Positions 1 through 10,237 of a stretch of DNA of 64,000 nucleotides are shown here, one piece after another. A program made the position numbers and the translations under genes. The first letter of the stretch is position 1. Each line of letters starts with the position of its first letter. The notes under the pieces were generated by a model. That model saw nothing but the letters and a program-made list of their open reading frames with translations, searched no databases and was not told where the DNA came from. The stretch comes from DATJIG01 sp050260515 (GTDB lineage Bacteria > Pseudomonadota > Alphaproteobacteria > SMXQ01): positions 1 to 64,000 of the forward strand of contig JBLNCI010000045.1 of the NCBI GenBank assembly GCA_050260515.1, written 5' to 3'.

Positions 1-2554
1 CCTCCTCGTCTATCGAGGTCGAGACCGGCGGCATCGAGCCGGGCGTGAGGCCGCCTTTGGGGGGGTGGTGGCCGCGCGCGGCCAGGTAAGCGACCGGCTG
101 GTCTCCCGTGGTGGAGTCCTGGTCGAAGATCGGCAGCACGACGGTGACGTCGGGGAGATGGGTTCCGCCGTTGTAGGGCGCGTTGTGGACGAAGGCGTCG
201 CCGGCGCGGAACGCCGGACGGCCGTTCTCGTCGCGGTGCGCGCGCACGACGGCGGCGACGGTCTCGTCCATGGATCCGAGGTGCACCGGCATGTGCGGCG
301 CGTTGGCCACGAGCCGGCCCGCTGAGTCGAAGATCGCGCAGGAGAAGTCGAGCCGCTCCTTGATGTTCACCGAGTGGGCGGTGTTGGCCAGCACCACGCC
401 CATCTCCTCGGCGATGGCCATGAACAGGCGGTCGAAGATCTCCAATTTAATGGGGTCTGGCCGGATCGGATCGGGATGGATCGGCGCGACGGCGGATTCG
501 CGGAGCGCGTATGCATCCGACGCGCGGTCGCGGCGCATGGTGATGTCGCCGTGCTCGTCGAGCTTGGCGCGCCAGTTGACGTCGATCACCGTCGTCGCGC
601 CGTCCTCGATGATCAGCGCCGGGCCCCACACGATCTGCCCGACGGCGAGGTCGCCGCGGACGTAGGCGGGCACGTCGCCCATTTCGCCCGCCACGACCAT
701 CGGCACCAGCTCGCGCGGCTCGGCATGCCTCGCGCCGCGCCGCGGCGCGGCGAGCGCCGGGTCGGGCATCTCGCCGGCGGCCTTGAGGCGGATAGACTCG
801 ACGATGAGCGTCGGCGAAGCCGGCTCGAAGCCGAACGTGCGGCGGTGCAGCGAGGCAAAGCTCGCGCGCATCGACTCGGCGCCGGCGAACGGCACCGACA
901 GCGGTGTGTCGGATCCGTCGATGCGGATCTCGACGGTCTTGGACAGCTTGACGCGCGCCGGCTGCAGCGGAGACTTCGCCAGCGCGGCCTCGGCCTCGGC
1001 CACCATGGCCGAGTACTCGCGGGCGAGGCGATGGATCAGCGCCTCGCCGAGCGGCGCCTCGATCGGGCGCTCGTAGACAGCCAGCAGATCGGCGAGCCCG
1101 ATGCCGAACGCCGACAGCATGCCGGCGAGCGGGTGGATCAGGATGCGCTCCATGCCGAGCGTCTCGGCGACCCGGCACGCATGCTGCCCGCCCGCGCCGC
1201 CGAAGGCGACGAGCGATGCGCGGGTCACGTCGTGGCCGCGGGCGATGGAGACGTGCTTGATCGCGTGCGCCATGCTTTCGACGGCGACCGCGAGGAAGCC
1301 CTCGGCGATGGCCGCCGGCGTCATGACGCGGCCGGTGTCTCTCCTGATGTCGGCGGCGAGCGCCTCGAACTTCGCGACCACGACCTCGCGATCGAGCGGC
1401 CGGTCGTGGGTCGGCCCGAACACGGCGGGGAAGAACTGGGGCTGCACGCGCCCCAACAGAACGTTGGCGTCGGTCACCGTCAATGGCCCGCCGCGGCGGT
1501 AGCTCGCCGGACCGGGATCGGCTCCGGCGGACTCCGGGCCGACGCGCAGCCGGCCGCCCTCGAATTTGAGGATCGAGCCGCCGCCCGCGGCGACCGTGTG
1601 GATCGAGAGCATCGGCGCGCGCAGGCGCACCCCGGCCAGCGTCGATTCGGTCGCCCGCTCGAAGGTGCCGTCCCACCACGCGACATCGGTCGACGTCCCG
1701 CCCATGTCGAAGGTGACGACCGAGGACATGCCGGCGCGCCTGGCCGCGGCAACGGCGCCGACGATGCCGCCGGCGGGGCCCGACAGCACGGCGTCGCGGC
1801 CGCGAAACGCCGCGGCCTCGGCGAGGCCGCCCGAGGATTGCATGAAGAACAGCGGCACACCGTCGGTGGCGCCGGCCACCCGCCCCGCGTAGCGGCGCAC
1901 CACCGGCGTGAGATACGCGTCGGCGACGGCGGTCTCGGCGCGCAGCACCAGCTTCATCGCCGGGTTGACCTCGTGGCTCAGCGTCACCTGCTCGAAGCCG
2001 ACGCGGCGGGCGATGGCGGCGACGGCGAGCTCGTGGACGGGATTGCGCCAGGCGTGCATGAGCGCGATCGCGATTGAGCGCAGCCCGGCCGCATAGGCCG
2101 CGAGCAGCGCGGCCTCGGCCTGCGCCTCGTCGAGGTACGTGACGACCGCGCCGTCCGCCGCCAGCCGCTCGTCGATCTCGACGACCTCGGCGTACAAGGG
2201 CGGCGTCTTGTCGATGCGGCGCGCGAACAGGTGCGGCCGGTTCTGGTAGCCGATCACCAGCGCGTCGCGGAATCCCCTGGTGACCGCGAACAGGGTCGGC
2301 GCACCGGAGCGCGTCAGCAGCGCGTTGGTCGCGACCGTCGTCCCCATCTTGATCGCGGCGACGCCTTCGGCCGAGGTCGGCGGCGGGATCGACGCGTCCG
2401 GCGCGAGCCCGAGCACGCGGCGGACGCCCTCGATCGCCGCGTCCTCGTAGGCCGCGCTCTGCGACAGCAGCTTGAGCGTGCGCAGGGTGCCGTCAGGCGC
2501 CTTGGCGACGAGGTCGGTGAACGTCCCGCCGCGGTCGATCCAGAATTGCCACAT
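1..2554 (-). CDS. Fused HyuA-HyuB hydantoinase/5-oxoprolinase family protein (partial, runs off left edge)
   Basis: Translating the minus strand from ATG at 2554 gives 851 codons with no stop before the window edge. The N-terminus has the family motif GGTFTD (residues 9-14), followed by an ASKHA-like HyuA ATPase region with TFDMGGTSTD and a glycine-rich VAFGGAGGQHA segment. Near residue 700 the chain passes without a stop into a HyuB domain (KLEIFDRLFMAIAEEMG, then SVNIKERLDFSCAIFD and GGLTPGSMPP). The fusion order and predicted length match ATP-dependent 5-oxoprolinases of about 1200-1300 residues, which open 5-oxo-L-proline to glutamate. N-methylhydantoinase or acetophenone carboxylase-like substrates are possible for this superfamily, so the substrate is inferred. 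The gene is divergent from the DUF4383 gene. Confidence 0.88.
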   Translation of the reverse strand, partial: MWQFWIDRGGTFTDLVAKAPDGTLRTLKLLSQSAAYEDAAIEGVRRVLGLAPDASIPPPTSAEGVAAIKMGTTVATNALLTRSGAPTLFAVTRGFRDALVIGYQNRPHLFARRIDKTPPLYAEVVEIDERLAADGAVVTYLDEAQAEAALLAAYAAGLRSIAIALMHAWRNPVHELAVAAIARRVGFEQVTLSHEVNPAMKLVLRAETAVADAYLTPVVRRYAGRVAGATDGVPLFFMQSSGGLAEAAAFRGRDAVLSGPAGGIVGAVAAARRAGMSSVVTFDMGGTSTDVAWWDGTFERATESTLAGVRLRAPMLSIHTVAAGGGSILKFEGGRLRVGPESAGADPGPASYRRGGPLTVTDANVLLGRVQPQFFPAVFGPTHDRPLDREVVVAKFEALAADIRRDTGRVMTPAAIAEGFLAVAVESMAHAIKHVSIARGHDVTRASLVAFGGAGGQHACRVAETLGMERILIHPLAGMLSAFGIGLADLLAVYERPIEAPLGEALIHRLAREYSAMVAEAEAALAKSPLQPARVKLSKTVEIRIDGSDTPLSVPFAGAESMRASFASLHRRTFGFEPASPTLIVESIRLKAAGEMPDPALAAPRRGARHAEPRELVPMVVAGEMGDVPAYVRGDLAVGQIVWGPALIIEDGATTVIDVNWRAKLDEHGDITMRRDRASDAYALRESAVAPIHPDPIRPDPIKLEIFDRLFMAIAEEMGVVLANTAHSVNIKERLDFSCAIFDSAGRLVANAPHMPVHLGSMDETVAAVVRAHRDENGRPAFRAGDAFVHNAPYNGGTHLPDVTVVLPIFDQDSTTGDQPVAYLAARGHHPPKGGLTPGSMPPVSTSIDEE

Positions 2555-2601
2555 GTGTCTTTGTAACCATTTTCACGGGGATTCCGGAACCGGACTCGTC
2601 G

Positions 2602-2655
2602 GCGGAAATTTTCTTCCGCAGTGGATAGCGGTGATTGTCACGGGGCGACCGTGAC
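2602..2655. repeat. Two short inverted repeats in the divergent hyuAB/DUF4383 intergenic region
   Basis: GCGGAA at 2602-2607 pairs with TTCCGC at 2614-2619 across 6 bases. GTCACGG at 2637-2643 pairs with CCGTGAC at 2649-2655 across 5 bases. Both lie between the divergent starts at 2554 and 2741. They could be operators or transcript hairpins, and no regulator gene is adjacent. Confidence 0.4.
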
Positions 2656-2740
2656 GGCGCCCCGCCACCATGGGCATCACCGCAACGCAGCCCCGTCGGC
2701 CGACCCCGGTCGGGCGGCCGCGGGCGCAAAGGAGGACATC

Positions 2741-3181
2741 ATGAGCAACACACGCGCTTTCGCCCTTGTGTTCGGAATCATCTTCCTGCTCATGGGCATC
2801 GCCGGGTTCATCCCCGGCCTGCTCAGTCCGCCCGATCAGCCGATCGCCGTGAACGCCATGCACGGCCGGCTGCTTGGGCTGTTCCCCGTCAACGCCGTGC
2901 ACGATCTTGCCCACCTGGTGTTCGGGGTGTGGGGCATCGTCGCCTACCGCACGCTCAGCGGCTCGCTGCTGTACGCCCGCGTCGTCGCGATCGCCTACGG
3001 CGTGCTCGTCATCATGGGCCTGATCCCGGGACTGAACGTCGTCTTCGGGCTGATGCCGATCCACGGCAACGACGTCTGGCTGCACCTCATCCTGGCCGCC
3101 GTCGCCGCCTACTTCGGCTTCTTCGCCCACGAGCGGCTGACAGCCGAGGAGCCGACCCGCCGCCGCGCGACGGTTCGTTAG
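2741..3181 (+). CDS. DUF4383 domain-containing membrane protein
   Basis: This 146-residue protein starts at ATG 2741, chosen because AAGGAGG lies directly upstream and the longer upstream frame has no membrane-protein character. It has about four hydrophobic segments: an N-terminal FALVFGIIFLLMGIAGFIP, one around AHLVFGVWGIVAY, one around YGVLVIMGLIPGL, and a last one ending AAYFGFFAH. The conserved PxxxxHDLAHLVFGVWG region is typical of DUF4383. The biochemical role of the family is not established. It lies alone between divergent hyuAB and the kinase gene. Confidence 0.8.
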   Translation: MSNTRAFALVFGIIFLLMGIAGFIPGLLSPPDQPIAVNAMHGRLLGLFPVNAVHDLAHLVFGVWGIVAYRTLSGSLLYARVVAIAYGVLVIMGLIPGLNVVFGLMPIHGNDVWLHLILAAVAAYFGFFAHERLTAEEPTRRRATVR

Positions 3182-3341
3182 GCTCGGGTTAGGCTTCGGC
3201 CAGATACGCGGCAACGCGGATGCGAACGGCCGTCGCGGGAACCTCCCGCGGCGGCCGACGCATCTCAGGGCTGCGGTCCGGCCGCGCTCGGGCCCGGATT
3301 CGCCCGCGTTTTCAAATGTCGGGTATTTGACACAGCGCGGT

Positions 3342-3355
3342 TTGACCCACGTCAA
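3342..3355. promoter_or_regulatory. FNR/FixK-type palindrome TTGAC-N4-GTCAA
   Basis: The sequence TTGACCCACGTCAA matches the TTGA-N6-TCAA half-site arrangement recognised by FNR/FixK/Anr-family regulators in Alphaproteobacteria. Its centre is about 98 bases upstream of the kinase ATG at 3447. A TTGACA hexamer at 3327-3332 lies just upstream of it. A nearly identical site is found at 46835. The regulator assignment is inferred from the motif only. Confidence 0.5.
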
Positions 3356-3446
3356 CCGCTCCGCCCGTTCGCCGCCACACCTTCGTTTTGCTGTCGCCGC
3401 GCGGGCGTCTTGCTCCCACCCCGCGGGCGCCGACTCGGGGGATGAC

Positions 3447-5063
3447 ATGCGAAGACTGCGGCTTTCACTGTTCCGACTCGAAGCGCTCATCATTGCTCTG
3501 TCGCTGGCGTTGCTCGCGGCGGCCGTGGCCGGCCAGATCGTCTCGGATCACCGAAGCGCGATGGCAGCGGCGGTCGTAACGGCCGAAACCGACGCACGTC
3601 TCATCACCGAGCACGCGAAGATCGTGTTCCGCACCGCGGACCGCATGATCGAGAACACGATCGAGAGCATCGGCGACCGCTCCATGGACGAAGTGGCCAT
3701 CGCCACGGATCTGCCGCGCGCCCTCGCGGAGTATGCGAGCGACCTGGTCGACGGCGGATCGGTGTGGATCGCCGACCGGGACGGCACTCTCGTCATCAGC
3801 ACATCGCAGTCGGCGTTGCCGGGCACCAGTCTCGCCGACCGCGACTATTTCCGCGCCATCGCCGCCGGCGCGCCGTACTACATCGGCCCTGTGGCGTCGG
3901 GTCTCGTCAGCGGCTCGCGTATCATCGTCATCAGCCGGCCGATCCGCTCGGCCGACGGGGTCTTCCGCGGAGCGGTCGCGGTCGCGATCCAGGCGCGCTA
4001 CTTCGCCGAGTTCTATCGCTCGATCGGACTCGGTGCGCAATCGTCGGTCGCGATCGTGCGCGACGACGGTGCCGTCCTCGCGCGCGAGCCTCCGGCCTCG
4101 GGCGAAGCCCGGGCACGGATCGTCGCGACGATGCCGCCGGACCTCGACCACATGGTCAACATCGGCCCATCGTCGGTCGACCGCGCCGACCGGATCGCCG
4201 CGTTCCGGCGCGTGCCCGGCCACCCGCTGATCGTGAGCGCCGCGCTGTCGACGGAATCGGTGCTGGCGCCGTGGCGCCGACGCTCGCTCGCGCTCGGCGG
4301 GTTCGCGGTAATAGCCATCGCGCTCCTCGGATCTTTCGGCTTCGTTGCCGTTCGCGCCGGCAGCCGGGAGCGGGCGGCGCTGGAGGAATCCCGCAAGCTC
4401 TCGGAAGAGCTCGCGGTCTCGCTCCAGCGCGAGCGGATGATGCGCTCCGAGCTCCTGCACCGCACCAAGAACAATCTCGCGATGATGATCGCGATGCTGA
4501 ATGTCGAGAGCCGGCGGCCCAACGTCGACGCCGCCGCATTCGTCGCGACCGCGAACCGGATCAGCGCGCTGGCGCTGGCGCAGCAGTCGCTCGACCACGC
4601 GAGCGCGACCGGCGAGATCGACTGCGCCGAGTATCTCGGCAAGATCGCGACCGTGCTCGCAAACGCGGAGCCCCACGGCAAGGTCCGACTGAGCCTCGCG
4701 CTCGAGCCGATCACCCTCCCTGCGGAGCGCGCCCAGGCGCTCGGACTGATCGCCAACGAGTTGATGACCAACAGCATCAAGTACGCGTTCCGCGATCGCC
4801 CCACCGGAACGGTGACCCTGCGGCTGCGCGCGGACGGCGACCTCGTCACGTTCGAGTATGCGGACGACGGGCCCGGGTTCGAGGCCGAGGCGCGGCAGGA
4901 TTCGAAGGGACTGCGCCTGGTCTCCGCGCTGTGCGAAACGCTCGGCGCCCGCTACACGATCACGGGTTCGGGCGGCGTCCGGTTCCGGCTGTCGTTCCCG
5001 CGCGCGGGCGAGGCGCGCGTGGGTGGCCCGGAGCCATCGGTGCGGAGGGCGGCGGGCGCATGA
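3447..5063 (+). CDS. Membrane sensor histidine kinase, HWE/HisKA_2 type
   Basis: This 538-residue kinase is read from ATG 3447, which is followed at once by a membrane anchor (about residues 10-33). A periplasmic double-Cache-like sensor region follows (WIADRDGTLVIST, then TSLADRDYFRAI and GPVASGLVSGSRIIVISRPI). A second membrane segment lies near residues 278-302. The phospho-acceptor box is ELLHRTKNNLAMM with His338, in the LHHRxKNNLQ style of HisKA_2 kinases. The C-terminal ATPase has NELMTNSIKYAF and DDGPGF. Extracytoplasmic ligand sensing is inferred. No response regulator is adjacent. It is convergent with the next gene, with a 9-base gap. Confidence 0.88.
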   Translation: MRRLRLSLFRLEALIIALSLALLAAAVAGQIVSDHRSAMAAAVVTAETDARLITEHAKIVFRTADRMIENTIESIGDRSMDEVAIATDLPRALAEYASDLVDGGSVWIADRDGTLVISTSQSALPGTSLADRDYFRAIAAGAPYYIGPVASGLVSGSRIIVISRPIRSADGVFRGAVAVAIQARYFAEFYRSIGLGAQSSVAIVRDDGAVLAREPPASGEARARIVATMPPDLDHMVNIGPSSVDRADRIAAFRRVPGHPLIVSAALSTESVLAPWRRRSLALGGFAVIAIALLGSFGFVAVRAGSRERAALEESRKLSEELAVSLQRERMMRSELLHRTKNNLAMMIAMLNVESRRPNVDAAAFVATANRISALALAQQSLDHASATGEIDCAEYLGKIATVLANAEPHGKVRLSLALEPITLPAERAQALGLIANELMTNSIKYAFRDRPTGTVTLRLRADGDLVTFEYADDGPGFEAEARQDSKGLRLVSALCETLGARYTITGSGGVRFRLSFPRAGEARVGGPEPSVRRAAGA

Positions 5064-5072
5064 CGCCAGCGC

Positions 5073-6146
5073 TCAGCCGCCGGCGCGGGTGATGGCGTCG
5101 GCGGCGCGGCGGATGATGCTCCCGGGCTGGGCGTGCAACCGCTCGATCAACGCGTTCATCGCCTCGCCCGGCATCGGCTGGTTGATCTCGAGCTGCATCC
5201 GGTCCGCTTCCTTCAGCACCTCGGGATCGTTCACCATGGCGAGGAACGCCGCGCGCAGCGCGGCCCCGCGTTCGGGCGGGATGCCGGGCGGCGCGAAGAA
5301 CGGCCGGCCCATGTCCTGCTGCGCGAACACGAGCTCGATCACCGCGCGCTCCTCATCGGTGCGCGCGAGCTCCAGCACCGTCGGGACGTCCGGGATCGCC
5401 GGATGGCGTTGCAGCGCGAGCTGGACGAGCACGTGGATGCTGCCGTCCTTCAGCCACTCGGGCTTGGAGGTGATGATCGACGAGTAGTGCCAGCTCCCCA
5501 TGCCCTGCACCTCGCCCTGCTCCATGGCGACCGCGATCGTCGCGGTGCCCTTGTAGCCCGGCACGACCCTGAACTTCGTGCCGAGCACGTTGTTCATGGT
5601 GTTGGGGAAGATCACGTTGCCGTCGGTCGCGCCCGAGCCGCCGACGATGAGTTCGCGGTCGAACAGGTCCTTCGCCGTCCTCACCGGCGAATCGCGCCAC
5701 GAGATCACCAGTCCGACCTCGGCGTTGAGACTGCCGATCCACAGGAACCTGCGCGCGTCGTAGCGGGCACCCTGGCCGCCGAACAGCGCGGCGGTCGCGA
5801 TCGATCCCGCGCCGGAACCGATCACCGTGCCGTCCTTCGGCTGTTGGACGTAGAGACTGTTCGCCATGTTGACTCCGGCGGCGCCCGGCACGTTCTGCAC
5901 CAGCACCGACGGCGCGCCGGGCATGAAGCGCGGCAGATGGCGGGCGAAGAAGCGGCCGTAGGTGTCGTAGCCGCCGGCGACCGGCGTGCCGATCAGGAGG
6001 CGCATCTCCTTGCCGCGATAGAACGCGGCTATGGGATCGGATTGCGCGGCGGCATGGCCGGACGCGAATGCGCTCGCCACGACGGCGACCGCGGCGACGA
6101 TGAGGGCACGGCCGAACGCCACGCCCGAATGGACGTTGCTGCGCAT
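5073..6146 (-). CDS. Periplasmic tripartite tricarboxylate transporter (TTT/Bug-like) receptor
   Basis: The 357-residue product has a signal peptide ending near AHAAAQ (about residue 35). The mature part begins with FYRGKEMRLLIGTPVAGGYDTYGRFFARHLPRFMPG, as in Bug/TctC receptors. Later it has NVPGAAGVNMANSLY and RPFFAPPGIPPERGAALRAAF, both family landmarks. Such receptors bind small carboxylates for TctAB permeases, but neither permease gene is in the window. It is divergently transcribed from a paralogue (starts 6146 and 6335). The ligand cannot be deduced. Confidence 0.85.
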   Translation of the reverse strand: MRSNVHSGVAFGRALIVAAVAVVASAFASGHAAAQSDPIAAFYRGKEMRLLIGTPVAGGYDTYGRFFARHLPRFMPGAPSVLVQNVPGAAGVNMANSLYVQQPKDGTVIGSGAGSIATAALFGGQGARYDARRFLWIGSLNAEVGLVISWRDSPVRTAKDLFDRELIVGGSGATDGNVIFPNTMNNVLGTKFRVVPGYKGTATIAVAMEQGEVQGMGSWHYSSIITSKPEWLKDGSIHVLVQLALQRHPAIPDVPTVLELARTDEERAVIELVFAQQDMGRPFFAPPGIPPERGAALRAAFLAMVNDPEVLKEADRMQLEINQPMPGEAMNALIERLHAQPGSIIRRAADAITRAGG

Positions 6147-6334
6147 CGAAAGCTCCCTGCCGACCGCCGCGGCTGCATCGACCGCGGCATTTGCCTGTAC
6201 GCTAGCACACCTCCGAACCTGCCGGGACGCCTGGTTCGCGCTTTAGCCTCTTTTCAGCCGCCGACCGCCCCCCGTATGCTTCCCGCCAACGAGCTCGAAC
6301 CAATCGAGACGGCGACGAGAACAGGGAGACGGGG

Positions 6335-7402
6335 ATGGCATTCCTTCGCAACATGCCGCGGGCGCGGGCGGCCGGGGCGGCGCTGATCGGCGCGGCACTG
6401 CTGGCGATCGGCACGACCGAGGCCGGGGCGCAGTCCGCGAGCGACTTCTACAAGGGCAAGACGCTGCGGCTCATCGTCGGGTCGGGCGAGGCGAGCGGTG
6501 TCGACGTGCTCGGTCGCATCGTCGGCCGTCATCTCGCCGATTTCATCCCCGGCAAGCCGACCGTGGTCGTCAACAACATGGCGCAGCCCGAGTCGATCGC
6601 GGCCGCGAACCACGTCTACAACGTCGCCGAGAAGGATGGCCTCACCATCGGGGCCGGCTCCGCCGGCCTGTTCAGTCGCGCGATCTCGCAGCCCAACATC
6701 CGCTTCGATCTCGACAAGTTCACCTGGCTCGCCAACCTCTACAACGCGACGGTGATCTTCTGGATGCGGACGGACTTCCCGTGCCAGACGCTGGAGGCGC
6801 TGAAGTCCTGCAAGCAGCCGCTCAAGTTCGGCGCCACCGCCCGCGGCTCGACCGGCTACGGCCTCGCCCCCGAGCTCCTCAAGGATGCGTTCGGGCTCAA
6901 CGTCGACATCATCTACGGCTACAAGGACAGCGCCATCAGCCTCGCGCTCGAGCAGAACGAGATCCAGGCCTCGGGCGGCGACCTGATCGGCTTCATGAGC
7001 GGCCGTCCGCTGCAGTTCCTGGAGGAAGGCAAAGTGAAGATCCTGGTCCAGATCGCCGGCCGCAAGAGCCCCGAGCTCGAGCACTACCACGTGCCGTGGG
7101 TCATGGACGTCATCCCCGAGGACAAGAAGAACCTGTTCGCCATGGTCAATCCGATCATCGACATGGCGCGGCCCTACTACGCGCCGCCGGGCATCCCCGC
7201 CGACCGCGCCAAGGTCCTCCGCGACGCCTTCGCGAAGATGGCGAAGGACCCCGCCTTCAACGAGGAGGTCACGCGCATCGCGCGCATCCACGCGACGCAC
7301 CTCGGCGGTGAGGAGATGACGCCGGCGATCCACGCCATGCTCAACCAGCCGCCCGAGGTGAAGGAGAAGGTGATCGGGCTGCTGCGCAGCAACGCGAAGT
7401 AG
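6335..7402 (+). CDS. Periplasmic TTT/Bug-like receptor, paralogue of the divergent gene
   Basis: This 355-residue protein has an N-terminal signal peptide ending near TEAGAQS. Its mature start (FYKGKTLRLIVGSGEASGVDVLGRIVGRHLADFIPGKP) parallels that of the divergent neighbour. It also has the conserved ARPYYAPPGIPADRAKVLRDAF segment. An insertion with two cysteines (FPCQTLEALKSCKQP) could form a disulfide. A GGGAGA-like ribosome site precedes ATG 6335. No TctA or TctB permease is nearby, so this is an orphan receptor; its ligand is unknown. Confidence 0.84.
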   Translation: MAFLRNMPRARAAGAALIGAALLAIGTTEAGAQSASDFYKGKTLRLIVGSGEASGVDVLGRIVGRHLADFIPGKPTVVVNNMAQPESIAAANHVYNVAEKDGLTIGAGSAGLFSRAISQPNIRFDLDKFTWLANLYNATVIFWMRTDFPCQTLEALKSCKQPLKFGATARGSTGYGLAPELLKDAFGLNVDIIYGYKDSAISLALEQNEIQASGGDLIGFMSGRPLQFLEEGKVKILVQIAGRKSPELEHYHVPWVMDVIPEDKKNLFAMVNPIIDMARPYYAPPGIPADRAKVLRDAFAKMAKDPAFNEEVTRIARIHATHLGGEEMTPAIHAMLNQPPEVKEKVIGLLRSNAK

Positions 7403-7616
7403 CGTCCCGTCGCGCACCGCCGCCTCTCCGATATCCGGACGGTCCGCACCCGCGCAGCGACCTGGGTCGCGGCGATGGCGGCGCCGCCCCATAATTGTCC
7501 CCGTGCCGGCGAAGCGGTCGAGCGTTATACAAGCTCTAGTGCCGCCCGCCGCCGACCTGCGCGTCCCGCGCGCTCACCGGGGGCCGCGACATGCTGTCCA
7601 GGCGAGAGGCGCGCCG

Positions 7617-10178
<2,562 letters not shown>

Positions 10179-10237
10179 TAGCGTGCCGACGCCTCGCCCG
10201 AGGCAAATCGTCCGGAAGCGCCGGGCCTTTGCGGAAC

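Noticed and set aside
374..2077. A long plus-strand open frame across the hyuAB region
   Set aside because: It is antisense to the well-supported hyuAB coding sequence, very rich in Arg, Gly, Asp and Ala, and has no domain. Long antisense frames are common in DNA this GC-rich.
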